Shown here: positions 37,631 to 49,556 of the stretch, one piece after another
How positions within the stretch are numbered: the stretch's first letter is position 1
Layout: every line of letters starts with the position of its first letter
Assembly: GCA_036874045.1 (NCBI GenBank)
Contig: JAZBRI010000003.1
Span: 1,438,501 to 1,502,500 of the forward strand
Reading direction: 5' to 3'
From: Cymodocea nodosa
Taxonomy: Eukaryota; Streptophyta; Magnoliopsida; Alismatales; Cymodoceaceae
Length of the DNA: 64,000 nt
Made by a program: the position numbers and the translations under genes
The notes under the pieces: model-generated
What the model was told of the DNA's origin: nothing
Databases searched by the model: none
The model's input: the letters and a program-made list of their open reading frames with translations, nothing else

Positions 37631-38491
37631 ATGGCGATGCAGAGGCCCCTAGATCTCACGCTCGTCTCCGCCAAGGACCTGAAGGACGTCAACCTCCTCA
37701 CCAAGATGGACCTATATGCAGTCGTCTCCCTCTCCGTTGACCCCAAGACCAAACTTCGCACCCCCGTCCACCACGACTGCGGCAGGAATCCCAACTGGAA
37801 CCACCACATGAAGCTCTACGTCCCGGAGGGCGATGGTGTCGATCGCTCCTCCATATTCCTCCATGTGCTCATCCGCGCCGAGAAGACGATAGGCGGCGAC
37901 CGCGACGTCGGCAAGGTATATATCCCAGTCAAGGATCTCGAGGCCGACGCCAGGCCTGGGTCTGGGCCAAAGGTCGTCACCTACCAGGTCAGGACCTCCT
38001 CCGGGAGGGCCAAGGGCGTCCTAACTCTCTCCTACAAGTTTGGCGATCCCGTCCCGTATCCTCCATCTGTCGGTTATCCACCTCCCAACTCCTCCAAGTC
38101 CGGAGAACCGCAAGTGGCGTACCCGATGGGAGCGGTTGGGGCTTACCCAGCGCCAGCGGGACCGAGCACCGCCTACCCGGCTACACCGCCTCAAGCAGGG
38201 TACGGATATGGTGCTCCGCCTCCCGGTTATGGTGGGCACGGGTATCCACCGCCTCCGCCACAACCGGTGTACGCGTACCCGCCTCCTCCCGCGGGGTATC
38301 CTGGGTACGCGCAGCAAGGGCAACAGCCGCAGCAGCAGAAGAAGAAGAACAATTTCGGGTTGGGGTTGGGGGCGGGGTTGCTCGGAGGTGCGATCGGAGG
38401 GTTGTTGATCGGGGATGCGATTGGGGACGCTGGAGCATATGACGCCGGCTACGACGCTGGCTTTGATGATGCCGGTGGCTTTGACTTCTGA
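37631..38491 (+). CDS. SRC2: SRC2-like C2-domain protein, copy B
   Basis: Single exon, 286 aa, the longer and probably more ancestral-like form. The C2 domain at residues 1-135 is almost identical to copy A (few changes, such as LYVPEGDGVD for LYIPEGDGFD). The tail has the fuller Pro/Tyr linker (PAPAGPSTAYPAT), PGYAQQGQQ, a Gly-rich segment GAGLLGGAIGGLL and the end DDAGGFDF. Role as for copy A: C2-mediated, likely Ca2+-linked membrane binding in stress responses. The two copies share promoter and 3' UTR sequence, so expression should overlap, unless the nearby insert or flank changes it. No breaks. Confidence 0.94.
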   Translation: MAMQRPLDLTLVSAKDLKDVNLLTKMDLYAVVSLSVDPKTKLRTPVHHDCGRNPNWNHHMKLYVPEGDGVDRSSIFLHVLIRAEKTIGGDRDVGKVYIPVKDLEADARPGSGPKVVTYQVRTSSGRAKGVLTLSYKFGDPVPYPPSVGYPPPNSSKSGEPQVAYPMGAVGAYPAPAGPSTAYPATPPQAGYGYGAPPPGYGGHGYPPPPPQPVYAYPPPPAGYPGYAQQGQQPQQQKKKNNFGLGLGAGLLGGAIGGLLIGDAIGDAGAYDAGYDAGFDDAGGFDF

Positions 38492-41149
38492 ACTCTGCCG
38501 CTTATGCACCTCTCGTGCATGCTCTGTTGTCGTCATGTCGTATAACCATTGTATAGGATTGTGATGGTAGTGGTGATCGGTAAACTGCAGGCTTTGCTTA
38601 ATCATGTAGTTGAGCTTCTTCTGAACCATGTGATATGTGTATAGTTGAGCTTACGAGCTTTGGTCTGAACGACGATTGAATTTAATATAGGTTGAGCGAA
38701 CAATATTTAAGCTTAACTTATTTAAGCGACTTTAAAATTGTGAAGTCTTGGCTGTCGTGCAATCATGTTAAACTAACGGAGTGTCTGTGAATCGGAAAAT
38801 GATAGAAATAAAATGGTAAAATATCATAAAAATTAATAAAAAGAAAAATAATAGAAATTAACAGAAAATTAATAAAAAATTAAAGTATTTGTGTATATAA
38901 CAGAAAATGATAAAATTCGAAATACATGTATTTATGTATAAAATAGAAAATGATAAAAAATTATAAAATATAAAATATATATGTTTATTTATAAAATAAA
39001 AATATTAAAATTAATAAATTAAATATTTTTTATATTTATCTATAAAATAAAGAATAACAAAATTTATTACAGATAATATAAAATAAAGTTATTTATAATA
39101 ATTGTTACAATATAAAATATATTTTACACATCTTTATTATTACACATATCTCTTGTAATATCAATTTTCATCTATTAAAAATATAAATAATTTTTATATT
39201 AAAATTACATATTGTTAATATATTCTATGATAATTTATATTTTCTTTTCCTTTATTTTATATCAATTTCAAAGATTAAAAAGTCAAAAAACGAAAGAAAA
39301 TTTTTCTTATATATTAAGAAAAATAACAAAAAATTATTTGATACACAACCACATAGAAATTTCGACGTTTTTCGTCATTTCTTAAATGCACAACCACCTT
39401 TTAAAACTACGATTCCATCACTATCGACTAGAATACAAATTATTCAACAAAAATCGACTATAATTCAAATACTAAAAAGATAAAATAACATGATTCAAAA
39501 TCTAACGACATTGAATACATTCCAAAACTATCCAAAAGAATTTTCAAATCCTAGATCAAGTTTTCTTGTCCAGGGACCTACACAGAATTTCGTTGACAAA
39601 AAAGTTCAAAAATAGTGCTGATTTATTAGAGCAGTAATGTATATATAATAATAAATAATGTAAATACATTTATAGTAATAATAATAATAATTCAACTTGA
39701 TAGTGTTCAAAAGATTATTTCAATATCATAATCGTTGGAGTTGCTCTAAAGATGCAAGTCCCTTCAAAAATGTTACTGAAAATAAGATTAGTGAAAAATA
39801 AAATGTTCGAATTAAAAGTAACTTAGAAGATCTTTAAATTAAGACCAGATGCATTTTTTTAACACTATCCTACTCTTAACTCTTGACATAAGTTAGAGTT
39901 AAGAGTAGATGTAAACAAACATAATCATAGCCACTTGTGCTCTTATTTTTTGTATGGTCTTCAAGAATTGAATGAAGAATCACATGCAGAAGGATCAATC
40001 TCATGTGAATAACCCATGAGAAGCTCAGGTAGAAGCTTATTATTATAGATGTCTTGCTATAATGGAGTCTCGTCAACTACGGCTCAAACTTAACGTCCTT
40101 CCTGTGATGACTTGTATTTAGATTTTGTTGACATTCATAAGCGTATACTTACATGTGCACAGAAACAATGGGTGTTCATTGCCCTCTTAATGACCCATAT
40201 ATACTAAACTAACTACGAGATTCAGACCTTACGGTTAATTGACCGACACTAGTTTCATGACGGGAGATAAAAATTCATTAACCCATACATGAAAGTCCTT
40301 TTAAATCCAGTTGAAGAAAGTAACTTCCCACTAATTAAGCTACCAATAACAAGAAAGTGTAGTAGATCTTACTCTTCACTGTGAATGAAGTTTTGGGTTT
40401 TAGAATAATCCAAACAAAAATAATACCGCGTACTGTAGAAAATAAATCCTACTAAACGAGGACAGACGACATGGCTAACATGAGTGAAATCTTATCATAC
40501 CTGCTTGACCTACCAAAGTTAATGATATCAAACCAAGGCCAGTGATGTAGATAAATTTAGCCGCAATTAAAGATTCGGTTACTAGCTTGCTGGATTCTTC
40601 AGCCGCAGATTCTCCATGCATACAAGGATGGATGGATTGTTGAAGTTGGATGCAACTTGCCTACCGCTCCTGCTGGACCTGGTTAGAATAATGTCAATCC
40701 CTAAAAGTCTAGCTTGGATCTGAACAAGTCCTGCAAATAAAGGCCAGGGTCTCTCGGCGCCAACTTATTGACAGTAATCCCTGGTTTGCATCTTTGCTAG
40801 TGCTTTTCAGCATCTTACTATAATTGTAAAACTTTGGTGGTATAATTGCAAAAGATCCAAGAGTAATTTCCGGTTTTTGGAAATTCAGTTAGTCATAGAA
40901 ACAATCATCATCAACCAGAAGATCCATGCAACAAAAAAACAGCTCAACAAGTTCGGGTGTAGCTACAGAATGCATTTTTTGAATAAATTTTGCCACATCT
41001 GTATGAGAAATATTACATCTATCGGCGTAATTCAATATTGTTACAAGTAAAGACAACATCGGACCACTAGGAATCAAAACTTGCACTTTCCTCTTCCAAT
41101 CATAAATTAAACAATAATAAACCATGAACATGTTCTCCTAAGTCCTCTC
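38492..41149. other. Intergenic between SRC2 copy B and ALG3
   Basis: To 39600 this is duplication copy B with its insert. From 39600 to about 41100 no gene is recognisable; the last few hundred bases before 41150 should include the ALG3 3' UTR (ALG3 runs on the minus strand). Small open frames on both strands show no family resemblance. Confidence 0.6.
38776..39403. mobile_element. Insert specific to duplication copy B
   Basis: About 628 AT-rich bases absent from copy A at the matching place. It is flanked by AAACTA on both sides (38770-38775 and 39404-39409), a possible 6-base target duplication. Its ends look weakly inverted (GTGTCTGTGAATCGGAAAATG on the left; the complement of the right end reads GTGGTTGTGCATTTAAGAAATG). 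No coding capacity; a non-autonomous DNA transposon is the likely identity. Confidence 0.55.
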
Positions 41150-44100
41150 CTATTTCTCTTTTTTGATAACAGAAGGTGATGTATCAGCGTACGGACATTC
41201 AACTGGGGCAAGCCATAATCCTAATAATATGCATAAGTGGATGCACAATAATAAAAGAGAAGAATAAAAGTCCGACGGGTATATGTTCCAGCACAATTCT
41301 ACACCACCAAACAACAGAAGTCTGCATACCGTATCGTGAGATGAAAAGGTAAAAAAAGGTATAGTAAGAGAATACACAATGATGAAATAAAGGAATCCAC
41401 AAAGAAGAAGAGTAACAATGAAAGAGTAAAAGCATACCTAATTATGGTAGGGAAAGGAGTCTTCCACAAAAGAAAAGGCAAGCTGTGGAAGTACCTAAAA
41501 TCAACGTTGAAGACAAATTTAAAATTGTTTACGTAAATTTCCAAGAAAAACATATTTCATTGTGTGCACCATAATGAAGTAGGAAAAACTAATCCCTTGA
41601 AAAATAACAATAATCAATATCCCAATGTCACCATGTGAGATTGGCCACATGAATTATTTCTTTCAATTTATTTCTATCAATCATTAAATATTCTGTTAAA
41701 TTATATAATTATATTTCTTTTCACAATTTCTGACCAAGTAATTTTCAATCTTCATTTACCTTTTTTATATCCATAGAAATCCTATAGATATGTCTGCAAT
41801 AAAAGGAAAATTAATTTATGTACGTGAAACTATGAAAAATAATTACTGAAGTAATAATATCTGTATCACAGTAGCTTTCATGGCATTGAAAAATCAAATA
41901 TCAGGTCCTTCCCCTTTATACTGATTAAAAAGATAATGCGTGGGTGTCTGACAATATTACTAGAATGTTTAGTGAGCAAGAAAAATTATCGACAACCTCA
42001 AGAGCATTCAGATAAGACAGCTATATTGAGTGATGAAAAAAATTGAGGTAATTATCTAAATGGTATGAATGCAAAAATTGAATATGAAAAGGCTTACCAT
42101 GAATAAAATTGATAGTGCAGTGAGCGGGCACAAACAATGCCAATAAAATTTCCGACAAACATAACAGTGACAACATCTGAATAGTTGTGAGAAATTAATG
42201 AGATTTAAGGCATCAATTCAACATGTAAAAGAAATGAATCAATTAGAAAACAGCAGCATTGGAGACATACGTTCTTTGCTTAAAGCCTTGACATTTGTAT
42301 CATGAGAATGAAAACAGTCGAGTGAAATTCTGGTTGCAGCATAATTTGTTTTGCCTTTACAAAATTTAGATTGCAACAACCTAAGAATGCCTCCTTCATG
42401 CCTGTAATAAGATGAGACACCTTGTGATACAATAAAGCCTAGCAACTCCTAACCAAATTGACAGTTGTGATAAAATTTTCCAAGCCCAATCAGTAGAAAT
42501 TTTACAACTCACATAAAATTTTTCCATCTTTAATAGAAATCATTGTGCATATTTCTGGAAAAGAGTAAACAAAACTTCTAAAAATAACCTTCGCAAAAAA
42601 ACACATGAATTGAACTTTCATAAATATATTCACACAATACATGAACTGTTGCTCTTAGATGTATTTAACACTAATGACTCGATCCATGAAAAAAGTCAAG
42701 TATTACAATGAAGCAGATTCACAGAAAGATTTGCTTACATGCTATCAAAAAAGTATTAAATTATTTTTATGTTACTTTTATTGTTTACATGTTAATAAAA
42801 AATCACTTTCCCATAGCATGCCAGCAAAACTGGCATGTTTGTAATTCATCACTTTAAGAGGGCATGCAAGCAAAAAGCCCAATATAATATGAATTCAAAT
42901 ACTTTGCAATAGGCTCCAACAAAATCTTCAGAAATTAATTTACCCCTGTTCCTATGTAAAATAATAGGATAGTATATAAGTAAACCTTGAATGATCATTT
43001 TATACACATAATCTAACATCTTAGAACGCATAATAGCTATGGTTTCTAAGATACATTGTCATGTTCCACGATTAACATGTGGTGGCAATCACTCAACAAT
43101 TGTTAGGGGTTCATTCAAGGATACTGATGGTCAAAAAGTTTTTCGTAATAAATGCTTGAAAATGCAATTGTTTGTCACAGAGCAAGAGGAGTGATAGTGA
43201 CATGAGTCCCCTTCATTTCTTTCACATGACAGATCAGATTGCTTAGTTTGCTTAATACTCGACTGCCAGTTTGGCAATCCAAACCAATGACCATTCATTC
43301 AATCTTTGGCTAAAATTGATCCTTTGAATTGCTCATGGAATTTCATTTCACACTGAATATTACTTGGGGAGAAGTTTGAATCCATGGAGTTCGGATATTG
43401 TTTGGTCTTGGTTTGACATGGTTTGAAGACTAAGAACCATGCTTGCATCAAAAAGATCAAGAAAAACAGAATCTTCAAAAGAAATAAAGCAATATGGAAC
43501 AAATCATATATTATAGGAATCTCATACTTACTTGCACCATCTATAGTGAGCAAACAACAGGAGCAGCACAAGATGAACAATTAACAAAATGCTTGCAAAA
43601 TATTTAGATGTAAAAACTTCTTCGGGGACAAATTTAAAATTAACAGACCTGAGCCAGAAAGAAACACGATAAAGGTTATTAAAAAATAATGATAAAACAT
43701 ACAGACAAAAAGAATAACATAGAACTGGCAACCTAGTTTGGAGCCTACATCCACTATCAAATTGCAGTGATAGATATGGATAATTTTAGATCATAAAGAA
43801 TTATGATAGTACATAGATCATACCAACTATAAGGATGCATATAGAATTATTTCAGAACATGTCATAAAGAAATTTGGTCAGCATGAATACCAAGTAAAAA
43901 TTCTTTTTTTTTTTATAACAAGCAAGATAATGAGTATGATCAATAGCGTTCCTGTAATGACAAATCCAGAAAGGCAATCTGATGTTGTACCAGAAATGGA
44001 TGAATACACGGCCAAGATTAAAGGATCTTGATATGTAGCCAATAGGGTAAGATAATAAGAAAGGGATGCCCAACAGAATCTGCAAAATTTTGAGAATGAA

Positions 44101-46801
44101 TTACTGGAGATAGCACATAATGGAACCAACTAATGAGAATGAAAATGGTAATGCATCCTACTGTAAATTGTAAAGAGATGCAATTCACTTTTTGGTGTTT
44201 AAAGAATTTATAGGCAAGTACTTGATATAATCAGCTAAGTCAACAAGAAACAAATATTTCCATGGATGTTTAAATGGTCACCGACAATCTCTAGGGATCA
44301 CATCAGAATCAGTATGCCTATAATTAACATGTCAACAAAGCCACCATTACTTGTCTAAGCTGACAACAGACACTGCTCGGGGTCAATAGAATATGAGCTG
44401 CCAGTATGGCAGTATGATGTCTGAGAAAGACTCCCTGCACTACCATATGCCTATGACTCTGATATCATGAGAACACAATGAAATGCATTACCATAAAAAA
44501 GGAACTTATCATAGCTTTTATGATAACTGAACCACGGCATCATTCTAAAACTAAAAGGAAATTAAAACAACAAAACAGTACATACTTGGACAAAAGCTGC
44601 ACCCAATAAAGCAGATATAAGTCCCTTTATGGTCATACCCTACATAATATATGACAAATAAAAAAGAAGTCAGTTCATCTGTCATGACTAGAATAGAAAC
44701 AGCCAGTATATATAACTTTGTGGGGGTCAAAATACCTTCAACATTAGAAGAAATAAAGGGGGAGCATAAAGTAGGACATTCATCTTGATAGACACAGCCC
44801 CACTACACACAAGACTGAGCAACTTAAAATCCCATCACAACAATGGTACAGATAATCAAAAAGATATTTAATATTAACCTGAACACAATCAATGACAGGG
44901 ACCATCTTTCATAAAGAATCAACAACACAGCTGCATGAAGAAGAAACATTGCAAAACAATCATTAAATAGTCGAAGCATAAATATGGAATGAACCCTCTT
45001 TGACAAAGAGAGCAAACCAAGCGCCCACCATGGAAGCTGCAAGAAATCATTTCCGTGTGAAGACATGGATTTGTCGAAACTGGGTGTGGACAGCAAAACT
45101 AAACAAATGAGAACTTGTCGATAAAAAGTAAATCATTCCCGGCCAAGTATCATACCAGTTCTGTCTTTTTGTAGATAGCAAATATGACTGCAAGGTTCAT
45201 AATGTAAAGAATTCCAAAAATGATCTGTGGATGAATGTTATGTAAATGAACTGTCAGAAAACAGTTACAAGTCTAAACAGCAATAACATCAACCAAACAA
45301 GATAGAAAATATGGAATGAAATCATCATCCTAATATTTTTGTCATACTTCCAATATGGTAATACTAAGAACTGCATGGTGACAGACGGTACCAATGCTTA
45401 CCTTGAGAATCAAATGCACAAGGGAAAAACAGAAACTATTCAATGAAACACCTCAATATGTGATGATGACACAAAGTAACCTGATGGAGCACAATGGCCA
45501 TCTTAGGACTTGAATTTCAATTATAACTTTACCTTTGCATTCCAGGTAAATTAGTGGGAACCAATTAATAGACTATTGCAAAGTGATAAAGATAAAGCCA
45601 AGTACAGATCTGACGCAAAATGGCACCCCTGTGCTTGAGGGTAGCAACAACCTGACCCCCAAGCATAATTTGACCCTCTCTTATTCAGATAAAGGAAATC
45701 TAGCATGATCCACTTGGCAGGAGTTGTTCAACCTTTTTTATTATTTCTTCTAAGGTAGGATTGTTTCAACACTTTCCTCTACTTGTGATATTTTTTTAAT
45801 TCCTACAAGTATTGCTCTTTTTTGAATTAGTAGATGTGTGGGCCCATTCAGATCTTTTGAATTCTGATATTAAGTGAACATACAACTCAAAGCTATAAGA
45901 CTACAAGTCACAAGTACCATTTTGTAAGTGCACGCCATGTCTTTATCTAATTTAGGACTATTCTTACAGGAATTTTCTCATGCGGACAGACCGGAACAGC
46001 TTCAAAAGTAGTGATTTATGCTATATGAAATTAATACAAACGTCAAAAACTAGAGTGGACTCTTGACAGAAGTGATGTTAATAAAGAGCAATCCGGTACA
46101 TGAGGTTCTCACCAATGTGAGTATTGTGAGTCTAGAAAATGTCTGAATGGCCGCAGTCTTACCTCCATGTGTTGAGAGGTTGTTTCCCAGAATTTGTACC
46201 CCTGACCTCCCTAGACTCTACACTGAACCAGAATTTTCACCAGATCTGGCCCAAAACAGCTTCATAATTCATAGCAATGAACAGTAAACGACGACAAACA
46301 AAACACGAGAGTTATAACAAGTCTGAAACCAATCTACGCACGCATCAACAACAGACGACCCCGAAAATCGAAAGTTCAGCAAGCTTTCCGACGAATTCAC
46401 CTGAGCTGGATAGACTTCCCCACCAGTAACGAACCGGATGGCCGTGTAAAGGTAGATAAACCCGGCGGGGTAGACCAAGGGTCCGGTGTCCCCTTTCAGC
46501 TTCGTGTAATCCCTTTCCCCCGCAAGGAACCCTTCCACCTGCGACATATATGCATCCCAATCGATCTTCGTATCTACAGGAACAATTTAAAAAACAGAAC
46601 TCAGCGGAAAATAATTGATGTGGTGATGTGGAGAAAGGAAGAACACATCAGCGTCGAGGACCAAGGCGTCTCACAAGGGACAAAGGTGACGATGAGTGCG
46701 ACGAGGACGGCGTCGACGAGTAGAAGAGAAAATGCAAACTGCGAGCTCGAGACCATAGGATTGCTCCGAATGGACGGAGGTTTGACCGCCGACGACGCCA
46801 T
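41150..46801 (-). CDS. ALG3: Dol-P-Man:Man5GlcNAc2-PP-Dol alpha-1,3-mannosyltransferase
   Basis: Twelve exons on the minus strand: 46675-46801, 46401-46573, 45156-45224, 44879-45036, 44736-44802, 44586-44639, 43991-44079, 43532-43648, 42271-42401, 42098-42176, 41438-41494, 41150-41321; all GT-AG, phases close, 430 aa (Arabidopsis ALG3 about 438). Seen: the first luminal loop [17 protein letters not shown] and [90 protein letters not shown] and ELCWNIYPS, with many hydrophobic helices. Known: ER membrane enzyme of family GT58 that adds the sixth mannose to the lipid-linked N-glycan precursor, the first luminal step, using dolichol-phosphate mannose. The lysine-rich end VIKKEK suits an ER protein. 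Intron 11 holds a short LINE 3' end. Confidence 0.95.
41606..41780 (-). mobile_element. LINE 3'-end fragment in ALG3 intron 11
   Basis: Resembles the left (3') end of the intron 10 LINE of the ACBP gene: GATTGGCCACATGAATT, TTTCTATCAATC, TGTTAAATTATATAAT, CACAATTTCTGACCAAGTAA, preceded by AATAACAATAA. Only about 170 bases, as expected for a 5'-truncated copy. Same orientation as ALG3. Confidence 0.6.
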
Positions 46802-47440
46802 TACTTTGCTCCACTTCTCCGGAGATCGGAGACCGTCGGAGTTGCGGCGGAGACGATGGGTTCAGCCGTAAGGTCCGAAGACAAAAATCGTGCAATTATT
46901 TTATTTTTTATTTTCGTTTCAAAATTATGATATTAAACTTAACTTTTGTCAACGTTTAGTAACAAGTGCTTTAAATTTTGTTCACTGTTGTGCATTAAAA
47001 TTTAATAAATATCTGTCAAATAATAATCTATCTCATTTGAAATTTAAATTTTATAAAATTTGATAAAAAATTAAAATTCAAGTATTTATGTAAAATTAAA
47101 AATTTTATAAAAATTAAAATTTAAATATTTATGTACGTAATAAAATTAATTTTTAATAAAAATTTTAAATATTAAATTAAAATAATTAGAAAGAACTCTC
47201 TCTCTCTCCCTTTCCCTTTTCCTCTCTCCTTCTCTCTCCCTCCCCTTCTTCCTCTCTCTTCAACATTCTCACCTTAATCTTTTACGTGAGAGGAATAAAG
47301 GGAGGGACGACAAGCAAAATAGAATTTAATTTTTAATTTTTTAAACTTGAAAAATAAATTTCAAGATTTACCATAGAAATAGAATTCACTTTCTAACCCT
47401 TTAAGCACAATCCTCAGAAATTATTTGCCAAGGACGTCAG
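46802..47440. other. ALG3 5' flank and start of the repeat desert
   Basis: The first 100 bases or so are GC-rich and should hold the ALG3 leader. Then comes an AT-rich stretch and the second MITE-like copy (47030-47400). No gene seen. Confidence 0.55.
47030..47400. mobile_element. MITE-like repeat, copy 2 of 2
   Basis: Related to 2760-3175 in the same orientation: AAATTTAAATTTTATAAAATT, a CT-rich middle (47204-47260), CTTTTACGTGAGAGG, GACAAGCAAAATAGAATTTA, then CTTGAAAAATAAATTTCAAG and AATAGAATTCACTTTCTA. No coding capacity. Confidence 0.5.
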
Positions 47441-47870
47441 TAGTTCAAATAGATTCAAACTTGCTATTAAATAGATAGTACCGAATTATAGGTAAAATTT
47501 TCTAATTTTCTTTATATAATTTTTTTTAAATAAAAAACTTAATCCTTAATTAAATTTATTATTATTATTTGTTAATTTTATTTTAATTGGTGATTTTTAC
47601 GTGGAAAATCAATAATGAATGTAACTTAATATATTATAAATTAATTATCTTTATAATTATTTTCTATTTTAAAAATAAAAATATTCAAATGACTTAGATA
47701 TGAGAAAGATTCTTATGTTACGAGATTTTTGAGTTAAATTACTGTACTTGATTTAGATTTTAATTATAAAACATATAATTTACAAGGTAATTGAATCTAA
47801 ACGTGAGGATCCCTAAGAATGAAATATTTATTTTGAATTTACAATGATATATTATTTTTCTTTTGCATAT
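47440..47870 (+). repeat. Direct repeat, left copy
   Basis: A stretch of about 430 AT-rich bases that recurs in the same orientation at 52140-52575. Shared landmarks: GATTCAAACTTGC, TATAATTTTTT, CTTAATCCTTAATTAAATT, AATAATGAATGTAACTT, ATTTTCTATTTTAAAAATAA, GATTTACAAGGTAATTGAAT (right) against AATTTACAAGGTAATTGAAT (left). Confidence 0.85.
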
Positions 47871-47879
47871 TATAACTTA

Positions 47880-49430
47880 TAAAATAATATAATAAATATT
47901 ATATATTATTGTAATACATTTTGACATTATATATTATCCTAATATCATTTTAATGTATTTTTTTATTAACATTTTGAGAAAAAAGTAGATTATCCAATTG
48001 AAAATAATTAGTTAATTTGATCTAGTCAAGAAATCCTTAAGAAATACAAAAAGGATAGAAGCCACCCTCTTGACTTTCTTACTACCTAGATTTTTTGTAA
48101 GTAATAAAAATCAAATTAAAATAGTTCAGATTACACCTCAACACAATTTAGGTTATGTTTTACAACAATCCATGTTACAGTTTTTATATATCAGGTTAAA
48201 ATTCATTTATATGCAAGTTATAAAATAGTTAAAAATTGTAGCAATTCAGGTTATGCTTTACGAGAAACCAAGTTACAATTCTATATGCATGGGAGTTAAA
48301 ATTCATTCGTATGTAACTTATAGTTTAATTAAAATCGAGTTAAACACCTCAACACAATTCAAGTTGTGTTTTACAACAATCACAAATGGTTCACGTCATT
48401 AATTTTTTTCCTCACTTCATAAATATATAAGGAAGAAAAAAATACGGATTTAAAATCTAACATTGATCGCCTTCAAAAAAAAAAAAAACTCAAAGCCTCC
48501 GTCAATTGTTGTGGCTGGTATTAATTTCATAGAAAATGCAACATTGAGAGGTACTGAAATATCCATCCTTTCCAAATGCCTTGTCTTATAAACTCACAGG
48601 AGAACCAAGGTGCACGCCAAACTAAAGACTCTTTTCACCACAAGTCGGCAAGTATTAAGAAAAAACCATATTCACCTACTGCAACAGATAAAGATGCTTC
48701 CTTCGTGGTTCTTTTTCTGCTATTACATGGTAGTGATTTCACATGATTTCGAATCCAAGATTAATTAATATGAGGAGAAAAATATTAACTGTGAAATTAT
48801 TTATTAAATTACGATCTTTTGAAAAATAACATTTAGATTCATCAAAGCTTGACCATCAAAAACTCCAACAACCAAGAGTCTGGGAAACAAAAGAAAGAGT
48901 AAACACATGCTATTTTGTGGTTGTTGTTCCACCAACTCCTGAATAATATATTCCCCCAACGAAGTATCATCACCTCTACATATCAACAGGTGACCACTTA
49001 CGATATTCTGCAGTGGAGTTCAACATATATTCTGCAATATATATAGCAACTATTATGCTTTGCAGGTGAATGCTTGTTATTGATGTGATTAGATTTTGAT
49101 ATTAGTAGATTTTGAATTCATACCACTTTTTCCCAGGCAACATACGGCTTGGTTTGCCAGATGTGACATTAGAGAAAAGGCATAGATCATAATTTAGCAA
49201 GTGAAAGGTGAAAGGTGAAAGGGATATTTTACATGCAGAAAACAACCTGAACGAATTAAAAATTCTTTCTATAAGTGAAAGAAAAATGCATTTAAACCAA
49301 CTAAATAGAACACACAGAAAGAGGGAAGCAGATCCCTGCCCTTGCTCTGGAAAATCGACAAGCATACAGTTACCATAGAGAAATTAAAGGAATGAAGTCC
49401 AACATCTAGCAAATCAATAACGTAATAATC
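47880..49430 (-). repeat. Third copy of eS4-flank block (no coding part)
   Basis: Related in order to 31980-33740. First the AT-rich block (ATAATATAATAAATATTATA, ATTATCCAATTGAAAATAA), then 48080-48470 matching 32640-33225 (AGTAATAAAAATCAAATTAAA, CAATTCTATATGCATGG, GAGTTAAACACCTCAA), then 48650-48720 matching 33240-33310 (TTCACCTACTGCAACAGATAA), and 48890-49430 matching the eS4 3' flank (GGCAACATACGG, ACAACCTGAACG, GGAAGCAGATCCC, CAGTTACCATAGAG). No eS4 exon is present. Confidence 0.8.
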
Positions 49431-49556
49431 TGCTGCCTCAAGCAGTAGATTATTTTATTGTTGTAAGAGCATGCAGATATTTTTGCATGAAGTTATGATG
49501 ATATGGAAAGATTAGATGAAGAAATTATTATATGTAAATTACCTCTAGAGTTAGGA

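Larger units (their letters stand above)
37073..39600 (+). repeat. Segmental duplication, copy B (contains SRC2 copy B)
   Basis: Direct partner of 26898-29070. Differences: it lacks the stretch of about 290 bases upstream of the gene, carries an extra AT-rich insert (38776-39403) in the 3' flank, and lacks a short stretch before the final shared sequence. Its left end repeats ACBP 3'-flank sequence, so the duplicated unit began just after the ACBP gene. Confidence 0.9.

Noticed and set aside
38021-38629. 202-codon open frame on the minus strand
   Set aside because: It is antisense to SRC2 copy B; the GC-rich, repetitive tail lacks stops in this frame. The matching antisense frame exists in copy A (28153-28569). 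No family resemblance.
41150-41152. Reading the last ALG3 exon in other minus-strand frames (41199-41553)
   Set aside because: Only the acceptor at 41322-41323 with exon 41150-41321 gives the conserved ELCWNIYPS end in phase; the other frames are shadows.
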